Source: Actinomycetes bacterium
GTDB lineage: Bacteria; Actinomycetota; Actinomycetes; Actinomycetales; Cellulomonadaceae
Length of the DNA stretch: 28,016 bases
Assembly: GCA_023389455.1 (NCBI GenBank)
Contig: JAEWEJ010000094.1
Span: forward strand, 1-28,016
Direction: 5' to 3'
Below are positions 1-6,597 of this stretch, piece after piece. Below the pieces are notes generated by a model, which saw only the letters and a list, made by a program, of their open reading frames with translations, was not told where the DNA came from and ran no database searches. The position numbers were made by a program, and so were the translations under genes. Position 1 is the stretch's first letter, and every line of letters begins with the position of its first letter.

Positions 1-126
1 GTGCAGGAGCACGCCCGTGCGGTCGTGCTCGCCGCCCGTGCCGTGACGCGCCGCCTGGGTGGTGCGGTCATCGGCCCGCGCGAGCAGGCCGCGAGCGAGG
101 ACCAGCAGGTGCGCCGGGGCGCCTGA
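1..126 (+). CDS. 3' end of an unidentified gene (partial)
   Basis: Frame 1 is open from the first base of the window and ends at TGA 124-126, giving about 41 residues that finish in QQVRRGA. Most third positions are G or C, as in the genuine genes here, and the stretch is rich in Ala, Arg and Val. It would converge with the nuclease gene on the minus strand, a common arrangement. There is too little sequence to name a family, and another frame is also GC-rich at its third position, so this could be a non-coding tail. Confidence 0.35.
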   Translation: MQEHARAVVLAARAVTRRLGGAVIGPREQAASEDQQVRRGA

Positions 127-166
127 CGCCCCGGGCGCGGCGTCGGACGACCCGTCGCCGTGCGGT

Positions 167-181
167 CGGGCCGACGGCCCG
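167..181. terminator. Short GC hairpin between convergent ends
   Basis: CGGGCC (167-172) and GGCCCG (176-181) are perfect inverted copies around a 3-nt GAC loop. It lies between the possible gene end at 126 and the nuclease stop at 224, so it could end transcription from either side. There is no U-tract, which is usual in high-GC actinobacteria, and short hairpins arise easily by chance at this GC content. The rest of 127-223 shows nothing else I can support. Confidence 0.3.
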
Positions 182-223
182 CCGTCCGCCGCGCACCGCG
201 CGTCGGGATGCTGGGCGCCGGGC

Positions 224-973
224 TCAGCCCGTGACGACGCACCTGTCGACGGACCGGGTGAGCGCGTCGTGCTCCGCCCGCGTGACCCACAGGCCGTACG
301 ACGCCTTCACGACGGCCTGGCGCAGGGCGTAGGCGCAGCGGTAGCCGGTGTTGGGCGGCAGCCACGTCGCCGCGTCGCCCGCACCCTTGCGCTGGTTGGC
401 GCTGCCGTCGACGGCCAGCAGGTTCGCCGGGTCGTTGGCGAACCGCGTGCGCGTGTCCCGGTCCCACCCCTGGGCGCCCTTCTGCCACGCGTCGGCGAGA
501 GCGACGACGTGGTCGATCTGCACCTCGGAGGACCGCTCGCCGCGCTCGAACTCGATCAGCGTGCCGGTGTAGGGGTCGTCGAGCGTGCCGCGCAGGACGA
601 CGCAGCCGCGGGTGCCGGGGTCCGCCGTGACGTCGAGCAGGTCGCGGCGCAGCACGTCGTTGCGGGTGTCGCAGCCGTTGCGGTCCACGTCGGCCCACCG
701 CGGCCCGAACTCCTCCCGCGAGTACCCCGTGCGTGGTGCCCGGCCCTTGACCTGCAGCGCGTCCAGCGCGGCCCGGCCGGTGGCCAGGTCGGCCGCCGTG
801 ACGGGGTACCGCGCGTCGGCGCGCGCGTCGAGCACGACCGGCGCACCCAGGCCCCCGGCCAGACCGAGGAGCAGGACGAGCACCCACGGCCAGCTCCGGC
901 GGGGGCGCCCCGAGGCGGGCCGGGTGGGACGACGCACGGGCAGGACGGGAGGCACGCAGGGAGCATGCCGCAC
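224..973 (-). CDS. Secreted or membrane-anchored HNH nuclease, DUF1524 family
   Basis: A 249-residue protein: a basic N-terminus, one hydrophobic segment at about 29-48 (signal peptide or anchor), then an extracytoplasmic nuclease domain. The His-metal core of the DUF1524/GmrSD C-terminal type is visible: IDH at 153-155, then NDPANLL at 180-186 and NQRKG at 193-197, with D200 following. Four cysteines in the mature part (101, 124, 213, 245) could form disulfides, consistent with export. The family cleaves DNA. Secreted actinobacterial copies occur alone, unlike the GmrSD restriction enzyme, and no restriction partner is present here. The start is uncertain: GTG at 973 has no clear ribosome site, and GTG at 955 is an alternative. 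The role (nutrient scavenging or competition) is inference. Confidence 0.85.
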   Translation of the reverse strand: MRHAPCVPPVLPVRRPTRPASGRPRRSWPWVLVLLLGLAGGLGAPVVLDARADARYPVTAADLATGRAALDALQVKGRAPRTGYSREEFGPRWADVDRNGCDTRNDVLRRDLLDVTADPGTRGCVVLRGTLDDPYTGTLIEFERGERSSEVQIDHVVALADAWQKGAQGWDRDTRTRFANDPANLLAVDGSANQRKGAGDAATWLPPNTGYRCAYALRQAVVKASYGLWVTRAEHDALTRSVDRCVVTG

Positions 974-1052
974 CGCACCGACAGTCGCGGCGACGGCGCG
1001 CCACGGCGAGGGCGCGTCGGGTGCGGGACCGGGCGGAGGGCGGGTCGACGCG

Positions 1053-1583
1053 TCAGACGGCCGGCGGCACCGCGTCGCGCGGGGGTGGCTCGGGCGCCGT
1101 GTCGCGCGGGGGTGACTCGGGTGCCGTGTCCCGCGGCAGCGCCTCGTGGCCCGGGCGTCCGTGCGTGCGACCCCGCTCCTTGAGCTGCGCCTCGTACACG
1201 TGGCGCCGCCCGGCCGTCAGCTCGTCGCGGACGCGCCGCTCGGCGTCCGCGAAGGCCCGGTGGTACCCGTCGTCGAACTCCTCGACCACCTGGAACGTCC
1301 AGCGGCCCGCCAGGACGTTGCGGCCCACCACGTCCGCCCGCACCCGGTCGGCGAGCTCGCCGTGACCGGCGGCCTCCAGGTCGTCCAGCGCGTCCTGCAG
1401 CTCCGCGTCGGCGCGCCCCACCAGGCGGTGGAACGCGTAGAGCATGCCGCGGGCGTGCTCGACGACCTCGAAGGCCGCCGTCACGGCGCCGACGGCGGCC
1501 ACCGTCGCGTCGTCGACGCCGGCGGGCGGCACGTGCTGGTCGTCCGGGCCGTCGTCGGGGGTCCGTCGCGTCGCCTGGTCCAT
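1053..1583 (-). CDS. Conserved hypothetical protein with proline-rich repeat tail
   Basis: A 176-residue cytoplasmic-looking protein with no signal peptide or membrane segment. Residues about 28-150 are predicted mostly helical and rich in Ala, Glu, Asp and Arg, with a helix around FEVVEHARGML and a conserved-looking block around GRWTFQVVEEFDDGYH. The C-terminus becomes a low-complexity tail in which PPRDTAPE recurs, encoded by a 27-bp tandem repeat. I chose ATG 1583 because the reading frame upstream of it looks non-coding (Arg/Pro-rich, not protein-like) and GGCAGGG lies just before it. I do not recognise a named domain; it resembles uncharacterised proteins shared among actinobacteria. It is divergent from the permease gene and upstream of the nuclease gene on the same strand, with a 79-nt gap. 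Confidence 0.7.
   Translation of the reverse strand: MDQATRRTPDDGPDDQHVPPAGVDDATVAAVGAVTAAFEVVEHARGMLYAFHRLVGRADAELQDALDDLEAAGHGELADRVRADVVGRNVLAGRWTFQVVEEFDDGYHRAFADAERRVRDELTAGRRHVYEAQLKERGRTHGRPGHEALPRDTAPESPPRDTAPEPPPRDAVPPAV
1074..1140. repeat. 27-bp tandem repeat inside a coding tail
   Basis: Copies at 1074-1100 and 1101-1127 differ at only two positions, and a degenerate third begins at 1128. The unit length is a multiple of three and on the minus strand encodes a nine-residue Pro/Arg/Asp/Thr/Glu motif, so copy-number changes would leave the frame intact. Confidence 0.8.
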
Positions 1584-1638
1584 GCGCCCACCCTGCCCAG
1601 CGGGGGGCGCGGCCGCACGCGGAGGGGCCACCGCCCCG

Positions 1639-1650
1639 GGACGAACGTCC
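1639..1650. promoter_or_regulatory. Candidate operator, copy 1 (GGACGAACGTCC)
   Basis: GGACG and CGTCC form a perfect inverted repeat around AA. The same 12-mer occurs at 3319-3330. Here it lies in the 133-nt divergent region between the hypothetical gene (start 1583, minus) and the permease (start 1717, plus), 66 nt upstream of the permease start. The binding protein is unknown. Confidence 0.4.
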
Positions 1651-1716
1651 GGTGGTCGCCGCCCGGCGGCGGCGTCATGCTCTCGGGTGACACTACGTGC
1701 ACCCGAAGGAGGGACG

Positions 1717-3258
1717 ATGACGGCACCCGGTCCGGCGGGCGGCTCCGCCCCCACGTACCGCGGCATCCTCCGGCGCCGGTCGGTCGAGGCCTCCCTCGCC
1801 CAGCTGGACGACCCGGAGCGGCGCCTGCACCGCACCCTGACCGCCTGGGACCTCGCCGTGCTGGGGGTGTCCGTCGCCGTCGGCGCGGGCATCTTCTCGG
1901 TCGGCGCGACGGCCGCGGCGAACTACGCCGGCCCGTCGGTGATCCTCTCGTTCGTCATCGCCTCGGTCGTCTGCGGCCTGGCGATCATGTGCTACGCCGA
2001 GTTCGCGTCGACGATGCCCGTCGCCGGGTCGGCGTACACGTACTCGTACACGACGATGGGCGAGCTCGTCGCCTGGATCATCGGCTGGGACCTGATCCTC
2101 GAGATGCTCCTGGCGTCCGCCGTGATCGCGAAGTTCTGGGGCGTCTACCTGTCGGACGCGTTCGGGCTGTTCGGCATCGACGTGCCGCCCACGATCGAGG
2201 TGCTGGGCGCCGACGTCTCGTGGGGCCCGATGCTCATCGTCGCCGTCTTCACGGTGCTGCTCGCCATCGGCACGCGCCTGAGCACCCGCGTGAACAGCGT
2301 GTTCACGATCATCAAGGTCGGCATCACGCTCTTCGTCATCGTCGCCGGCTTCTTCTACGTCAAGGCGGAGAACTGGACGCCGTTCGTCCCGCCGTCGCAG
2401 CCGGCCGAGGCCGGCACCAGCGCGCTGCACCAGCCGCTGACGGGATTCCTGCTGGGCATGGACCCGTCCATGTACGGCGTCATGGGCATCCTGTCCGGCG
2501 CGGCGCTGGTCTTCTTCGCGTTCATCGGCTTCGACGTCGTGGCGACCACCGCGGAGGAGACGAAGAACCCCCAGCGCGCCGTGCCCCGCGGCATCCTCGG
2601 CGGGCTCGCGCTGGTCACCGTCCTCTACATCCTGGTGACCGTGGTCGTCACCGGCATGGTCAGCTACACCGACCTGGCCGAGTCGGGCTCCCCGTCCCTC
2701 ACCACGGCGTTCGTGCTCGTGGGGGCCGACTGGGCCGGCCGGGTGATCTCGGTCGGCATCCTCGTGGGCCTGACGAGCGTGCTCATGGTGCTGCTGCTCG
2801 GCCTCACGCGCGTCGTCTTCGCGATGAGCCGTGACGGCCTGCTGCCGCGCAACCTGTCGCGCACGTCCCCCCGCTTCGGCACCCCGGCCTGGCTGCAGGT
2901 GGGTGCCGGTGTGGTGGTGGCGCTCATCGCCGGCCTGTCAGAGGTGGAGCTGCTCGAGGAGATGATCAACATCGGCACGCTCTCGGCGTTCGTGCTGGTG
3001 AGCTTCGGCATCCCGCTGCTGCGCCGGTCGCGGCCCGACCTGGAGCGCGGGTTCAAGGTGCCCTGGTCGCCGGTCCTGCCGATCATCTCGGGTGTCGCCT
3101 GCATCTGGCTGATGCTCAACCTGACGACGCTCACCTGGCTCCGGTTCCTCGTCTGGGTGCTCGTGGGCCTGGTCGTGTACTTCGGCTTCTCGTACCGGCA
3201 CTCGATGCTGGGCCGGGGCGCCCCGGTCCCGGTGACGGAGGACGAGGCGCTGCTCTAG
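1717..3258 (+). CDS. APC-family amino acid permease
   Basis: A 513-residue integral membrane protein that would import amino acids (or related amines) by ion-coupled transport. The APC signature region follows the soluble N-terminus: TAWDLAVLGVSVAVGAGIFSVG covers TM1 with the unwound GAGIF substrate loop, and FFAFIGFDVVATTAEETKNPQ is the classic TM6 segment and following loop. About twelve hydrophobic segments are visible, ending in YFGFSYRHS. The C-terminal pattern (FGIPLLRRSRPDLERGFKVPWSP) is typical of the cationic amino acid transporter/YfnA branch, so Lys/Arg or a broad spectrum is possible, but the substrate cannot be read from sequence. ATG 1717 is fixed by a strong AAGGAGGG at 1706-1713. 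The gene stands alone, followed by a terminator hairpin. Confidence 0.9.
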   Translation: MTAPGPAGGSAPTYRGILRRRSVEASLAQLDDPERRLHRTLTAWDLAVLGVSVAVGAGIFSVGATAAANYAGPSVILSFVIASVVCGLAIMCYAEFASTMPVAGSAYTYSYTTMGELVAWIIGWDLILEMLLASAVIAKFWGVYLSDAFGLFGIDVPPTIEVLGADVSWGPMLIVAVFTVLLAIGTRLSTRVNSVFTIIKVGITLFVIVAGFFYVKAENWTPFVPPSQPAEAGTSALHQPLTGFLLGMDPSMYGVMGILSGAALVFFAFIGFDVVATTAEETKNPQRAVPRGILGGLALVTVLYILVTVVVTGMVSYTDLAESGSPSLTTAFVLVGADWAGRVISVGILVGLTSVLMVLLLGLTRVVFAMSRDGLLPRNLSRTSPRFGTPAWLQVGAGVVVALIAGLSEVELLEEMINIGTLSAFVLVSFGIPLLRRSRPDLERGFKVPWSPVLPIISGVACIWLMLNLTTLTWLRFLVWVLVGLVVYFGFSYRHSMLGRGAPVPVTEDEALL

Positions 3259-3265
3259 CGGGAGC

Positions 3266-3298
3266 GGCCGGGCCGCGGTCACTCGCCGTGGCCCGGCC
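3266..3298 (+). terminator. Strong hairpin terminator after the permease
   Basis: GGCCGGGCC (3266-3274) pairs perfectly with GGCCCGGCC (3290-3298). The stem extends inward with one G-U and three further G-C pairs to a 7-nt loop (3279-3285). It begins 8 nt after the permease stop codon, as expected for an intrinsic terminator lacking a U-tract. Confidence 0.7.
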
Positions 3299-3318
3299 AC
3301 CCCGTGGTCGGTTCACCC

Positions 3319-3330
3319 GGACGAACGTCC
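3319..3330. promoter_or_regulatory. Candidate operator, copy 2 (GGACGAACGTCC)
   Basis: An exact second copy of the inverted repeat seen at 1639-1650, here 79 nt upstream of the NfeD-like/flotillin pair. A CATACT hexamer at 3373-3378 could be the -10 of this transcript, which would put the repeat upstream of the core promoter. No convincing -35 was found. Confidence 0.4.
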
Positions 3331-3409
3331 ACAAGAGCCCCAGGGCCCGCCCGGCGGGCGTGTGCGCTACGGCATACTGGCGCGCACACCCACCGGAGGG
3401 ACCCAGGTC

Positions 3410-3877
3410 GTGACCGTCTTCCTCGTCGTCGGGGGCATTGGCCTCGTCGTCCTGCTCGCGTCGCTCGTCTTCGGCGACATCTTCGAGTCGTTCGACATCG
3501 GTGAGGGCGGGTTCTCCGGCATCGCCGCCGGTGTGGGCGCCGTCGTGTTCGGGGCCAGCGGGGTCATCGCGCTGTCGTCGGACCTGGCGCTCGGGTGGGC
3601 GTACGTCATCGGGGTCGGCTTCGCGGTGCTCGCGTTCGCCGTCGCCCAGGGGCTCGTCAAGCGCCTCTCCGAGACCGAGGATGCGCCGCCGCCGCCGCTG
3701 GACGGCGCCTTCGGCACGACCACCTCCACCACGGGCCCGACGGGCGGCGAGGTCCGGCTCGAGGGCGTCCGCGACCTGGAGGCCCGGCTCGCCTGGGCCG
3801 ACGAGGAGATCGCCGCCGGCACCCGCGTGGTCGTCGTCGCCGTCTCCGGGTCCCGCGTCCACGTGCGTCCCGTCTGA
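3410..3877 (+). CDS. NfeD-like membrane protein paired with flotillin
   Basis: A 155-residue protein with about three hydrophobic segments (roughly 2-21, 35-55 and 59-80), a Pro/Thr-rich linker at about 89-110, and a C-terminal domain with the NfeD OB-fold pattern: GPTGGEVRLEG near the start, AWADEEIAAGTRV in the middle and VVAVSGSRVHVRP at the end. NfeD-type proteins are encoded beside SPFH/flotillin genes and work with them in membrane microdomains (compare yuaF-yuaG of Bacillus). GTG 3410 was chosen because GGAGGG (3395-3400) is correctly placed and an upstream in-frame ATG at 3362 has none. The flotillin gene follows after 86 nt. The soluble domain is short and divergent, so NfeD membership rests on pattern plus context. 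Confidence 0.75.
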   Translation: MTVFLVVGGIGLVVLLASLVFGDIFESFDIGEGGFSGIAAGVGAVVFGASGVIALSSDLALGWAYVIGVGFAVLAFAVAQGLVKRLSETEDAPPPPLDGAFGTTTSTTGPTGGEVRLEGVRDLEARLAWADEEIAAGTRVVVVAVSGSRVHVRPV

Positions 3878-3963
3878 CGGCCTCGGCCACCTGAGCCGCG
3901 CCGCGGCACCGGGCACCATCCACGCAGCAGCCACAGGAAGGAGCCCGGCCCGGCCGGGACACC

Positions 3964-5433
3964 ATGTTCGAGCTCGTGCAGGGAAGCGCCACCATCCTGG
4001 CCGTCGGTGCGCTGATCATCGCCTTCGTCGCGGTGATCGCGCTGATCACCAAGCGCATCCGGCGGGTGCCGCCCAACGAGGCGCTCGTCATCGTCGGGCG
4101 GGGGGCGGGACGCGGCGCGTCGGCGGACGCCGGTCAGCGCGTGGTCGTCGGCGGGCGGGTCTTCGTGTGGCCCGTGCTGCAGCAGGGCTTCCCGATCTCG
4201 CTCGAGCAGCGCCAGATCGGCATCACGGTCGAGGGCGTCGACAAGAACCGCATCAAGCTCGCCATCAAGGCGTCCATCAACTTCAAGGTCCGCGGCGACG
4301 AGGAGGGTGTGCGGCGCGCCGCGCAGCGCTTCCTGTCGCAGCAGGCGACGCTGACCGACGTGATCCGCGAGTCCCTCGAGGGCTCGCTGCGCGCGATCAT
4401 CGGCGACATGACGATCGAGCAGATCATCAGCGACCGGAAGTCGCTGCAGGACGCGGTCGTCGCCTCGACGAAGACCGACCTGGCGGAGCAGGGCCTGCAG
4501 GTCGACCTGCTCAACATCTCCGACATCTCGACGCCCGGCTCGGACTACCTGGCGAACCTCGGGCGCGCCGAGGCCGCCCGCGCGCGTCAGGTCGCCGAGG
4601 TCAAGGAGGCCGAGGCGCAGCAGGTCTCCGAGTTCGCCAAGATCCAGGCGATGGAGCAGATCGCCGAGCGCCAGCGTGACCTCGCGCTGAAGCAGGCCGC
4701 CATCAAGGCCGAGACCGACAAGGCGAACGCGGAGGCGAACGCCGCCGGTCAGCTGGCGCGCGCGGAGCAGGACAAGCTCGTCGCCCTGCAGGAGCGGGAC
4801 GCGCTGGCGGAGAAGGCCAAGGTCACCGAGGAGCAGCTGGACATCGACGTCCGCAAGCCGGCCGAGGCGTCCGCGTACGCGGCGGTCCAGCAGGCCAACG
4901 CCGAGCGCGACGCCGCCAACGCGGCGGCCGAGGCCGACGCGTACCGCCGGATGAAGGTCGCCGAGGCCAACAAGATCGCGACCGTGCAGGACGCCGAGGC
5001 CGCGGCCGAGGCGACGATCCGCGCCGGCAACGCCGAGCGTGACCGGCAGCTCGCCGAGGCCAAGGCGATCGAGGCGCTCGGTCTGGCACGTGCCGCGGCC
5101 GCCAAGGCCGAGGGTCTCGCGCAGGCCGAGGCCACCCACGCGCAGGCCGAGGCACTGCGCGAGCAGGGCGAGGCCGTCCTGGCCCAGCAGGTCATCGCGC
5201 TGCTGCCGGAGATCGTCCGCGCCGCCGCCGAGCCGATCGGCTCGATCGACCAGCTCACCGTGGTGTCCACCGACGGCGCGTCGGCCATGACCCGGACGGT
5301 CGGGCAGGTGCTGGGTGAGGGCCAGGAGGTCATCAAGTCCCTCACGGGCATGGACCTCAACGCCCTCGTGTCGGGCATCGCCGGCCGCGCGGTCGGCACC
5401 AACGGCGCGTCCGCGGGCAGCAACCACAGCTGA
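3964..5433 (+). CDS. Flotillin / SPFH-domain protein
   Basis: A 489-residue scaffold protein of membrane microdomains. Residues 8-30 form a membrane anchor. The SPFH domain spans about 35-200, including VPPNEALVIVGRG near its start and LNISDISTP near its end. About 205-400 is an Ala/Glu-rich coiled coil with repeated AEA/AEAN heptads, and the C-terminal part (from about 405) carries the oligomerisation region. Length and architecture match the flotillin/YuaG family, which clusters membrane complexes and affects fluidity and cell-wall synthesis. It follows an NfeD-like gene. The ATG at 3964 is the only plausible in-frame start, yet AGGAAGGAG (3935-3943) is 20 nt away; the GC-rich, self-complementary intervening sequence might fold and shorten this gap. 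A hairpin with repeats follows the stop. Confidence 0.93.
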   Translation: MFELVQGSATILAVGALIIAFVAVIALITKRIRRVPPNEALVIVGRGAGRGASADAGQRVVVGGRVFVWPVLQQGFPISLEQRQIGITVEGVDKNRIKLAIKASINFKVRGDEEGVRRAAQRFLSQQATLTDVIRESLEGSLRAIIGDMTIEQIISDRKSLQDAVVASTKTDLAEQGLQVDLLNISDISTPGSDYLANLGRAEAARARQVAEVKEAEAQQVSEFAKIQAMEQIAERQRDLALKQAAIKAETDKANAEANAAGQLARAEQDKLVALQERDALAEKAKVTEEQLDIDVRKPAEASAYAAVQQANAERDAANAAAEADAYRRMKVAEANKIATVQDAEAAAEATIRAGNAERDRQLAEAKAIEALGLARAAAAKAEGLAQAEATHAQAEALREQGEAVLAQQVIALLPEIVRAAAEPIGSIDQLTVVSTDGASAMTRTVGQVLGEGQEVIKSLTGMDLNALVSGIAGRAVGTNGASAGSNHS

Positions 5434-5441
5434 CCCGGCCC

Positions 5442-5474
5442 GGGCTGGATCGCCCCGTGAGGGCGATCCAGCCC
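5442..5474 (+). terminator. Perfect 14-bp hairpin terminator after flotillin
   Basis: GGGCTGGATCGCCC (5442-5455) and GGGCGATCCAGCCC (5461-5474) are perfect inverted copies around the 5-nt loop CGTGA, starting 8 nt after the flotillin stop. The 3' arm is duplicated downstream (see the repeat entry). Confidence 0.8.
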
Positions 5475-5517
5475 CGCCGTGCGTGAGGGCGATCCAGCCC
5501 CCGCCGTGCGTGAGGGC
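5457..5517. repeat. 26-27 bp tandem repeat carrying spare terminator arms
   Basis: GTGAGGGCGATCCAGCCCC followed by GCCGTGC recurs at 5457-5482 (26 bp) and 5483-5509 (27 bp, one extra C). A truncated third copy (GTGAGGGC) occupies 5510-5517, and a GGGCGATCC remnant follows at 5523-5531. The single 5' arm at 5442-5455 can pair equally well with the 3' arm in copy 1 (5461-5474) or copy 2 (5487-5500). The remaining part of the 263-nt gap up to the next gene holds only small GC hairpins. Confidence 0.85.
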
Positions 5518-5696
5518 CCGAGGGGCGATCCGGTCCGCCCGGGCGCGAGCGCTTGATCCGCCCACCCGCAGGCCCGCGAGCGGCCACGCAGCGGCCCGCC
5601 CTCGCGACCGTCCCTGCGGGGCGACGCCCCTGCGGATGCGCGGCGGGAGCACGCTGCGCAGAGTGGTGCCTGACCCCGGCGTCACAGGAGGTGGCC

Positions 5697-5918
5697 ATGA
5701 GCAACGGCGTCCACACCGTCCCGAACGGTGACAACGGCTGGATCAACGAGGTCGACGGCACGCAGGTCGGTGGCGTCCACGGCACGAAGGACCAGGCCGT
5801 GGCGGCCGGCCGTGACGAGGCCCGCCGGCGCAGGACCGAGCACCACGTCCACAACCTCGACGGCACGATCGCCGAGAAGAACTCCTACGGCAACGACCCG
5901 CGCGACATCCCCGGCTGA
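5697..5918 (+). CDS. Small DUF2188-family protein
   Basis: A 73-residue soluble protein. It contains the DUF2188 pattern: a beta-rich first part with GDNGWINEVDG, an Ala/Arg-rich helix (TKDQAVAAGRDEARRR) in the middle, and a second beta segment with HHVHNLDGTIAEKNSYGNDP. The family is widespread, short and of unknown function; some members are annotated as stress-associated without proof. The start is secure: AGGAGGT at 5686-5692 is a near-perfect ribosome site 4 nt upstream of ATG 5697. It appears to be a single-gene unit between the flotillin terminator and a hairpin at 6011-6042. Confidence 0.85.
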   Translation: MSNGVHTVPNGDNGWINEVDGTQVGGVHGTKDQAVAAGRDEARRRRTEHHVHNLDGTIAEKNSYGNDPRDIPG

Positions 5919-6010
5919 CGGTGCGTGCGCGCCGCCGCGGCGAACCGCGAGCCGCGAGCCGCCGGCCCCGCCCGGCCGCAGGGCCGTCTGGGTGCAGGCG
6001 TGCCTGGCCG

Positions 6011-6042
6011 CACGCCCGCCCGTCCGCCACGCGGCGGGCGTG
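6011..6042 (+). terminator. 10-bp hairpin after the DUF2188 gene
   Basis: CACGCCCGCC (6011-6020) pairs perfectly with GGCGGGCGTG (6033-6042) across a 12-nt loop. It lies 92 nt after the DUF2188 stop and 44 nt before the nitroreductase start, so it may end the first transcript or act in the leader of the second. Confidence 0.5.
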
Positions 6043-6086
6043 TCCCGCGCGGAATCCCCGGCGGGTACGCCGGTGTTGTGCAGGGC

Positions 6087-6533
6087 ATGCCTCTCACCGG
6101 TGAGTACGCCCCCAGCACGTCGGACCGCGCCCGCGAGCAGGTGGAGCTGTACGAGAGCTCCGGCGGGACGCGCGGCACGACGCTCGAGGGGCAGCCCGTC
6201 ATCGTCCTGTGGACCCTCGGCGCGACGAGCGGGAAGATCCGCAAGACGCCGCTGATGCGCGTCGAGCACGACGGCGAGTACGCCGTCGTCGCGTCCCGCG
6301 GCGGGGCGCCGACGCACCCCGTCTGGTACCACAACATCGTCGCCCACCCGCAGGTCGAGCTGCAGGACGGGCCGGTGCGCCGGGACTACGTCGCCCGTGA
6401 GGTGACCGGCGCGGAGCGCGACGTGTGGTGGGCCCGGGCCGTCGAGGTCTGGCCGGACTACGAGGCGTACGCGCGGCGGACCGACCGACAGATCCCCGTG
6501 TTCGTCCTGACGCCGGTCGACCGACCGGACTGA
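6087..6533 (+). CDS. Deazaflavin (F420)-dependent nitroreductase, Ddn family
   Basis: A 148-residue protein of the split beta-barrel Ddn/F420-dependent reductase group, which uses reduced coenzyme F420 to reduce quinones, nitro compounds or other low-potential substrates. Family hallmarks are visible: GEYAPS near the start, QVELYESSGGTRGTTL, then TLGATSGKIRKTPLMRVEHDG (F420 phosphate-binding region), GGAPTHPVWYHNIVAHP, and the tail DRQIPVFVLTPV. Length is normal. The start is either ATG 6087 or GTG 6078; the latter sits 6 nt after a weak TACGCC, as a leaderless start would, and neither has a strong ribosome site. No F420 biosynthesis genes are nearby. It is convergent with the metal transporter operon and separated from it by a terminator. 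Confidence 0.88.
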   Translation: MPLTGEYAPSTSDRAREQVELYESSGGTRGTTLEGQPVIVLWTLGATSGKIRKTPLMRVEHDGEYAVVASRGGAPTHPVWYHNIVAHPQVELQDGPVRRDYVAREVTGAERDVWWARAVEVWPDYEAYARRTDRQIPVFVLTPVDRPD

Positions 6534-6560
6534 CCCGCCGAGCCCCGCCCGTGCCCCCCT

Positions 6561-6585
6561 GGGTCGGCCCCGGCCGGACCGACCC
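6561..6585. terminator. Bidirectional hairpin between convergent genes
   Basis: GGGTCGG (6561-6567) pairs with CCGACCC (6579-6585), with two further G-C pairs after one mismatch and a 5-nt loop. It fills the 64-nt gap between the nitroreductase stop (plus) and the ABC permease stop (minus), and so can serve both strands. Confidence 0.6.
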
Positions 6586-6597
6586 CGGCGCGTCCGC

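Noticed and set aside
224..973. HNH nuclease considered as part of a GmrSD-type restriction or other defence system
   Set aside because: It has an export signal, stands alone and lacks the DUF262 partner domain.
1053..1892. Longer 279-residue version of the hypothetical protein starting at 1892
   Set aside because: The extra 103 residues are Arg/Pro-rich, overlap the permease start antisense and have no ribosome site.
5457..5531. Direct repeats considered as a CRISPR array
   Set aside because: Units are contiguous without spacers, only two are complete, and no cas genes are present.
3367..5685. 772-codon minus-strand frame opposite the NfeD-like and flotillin genes
   Set aside because: Composition follows the antisense of the flotillin coiled coil (Leu/Gly/Asp/Arg repeats); both plus-strand genes have clear families and ribosome sites.
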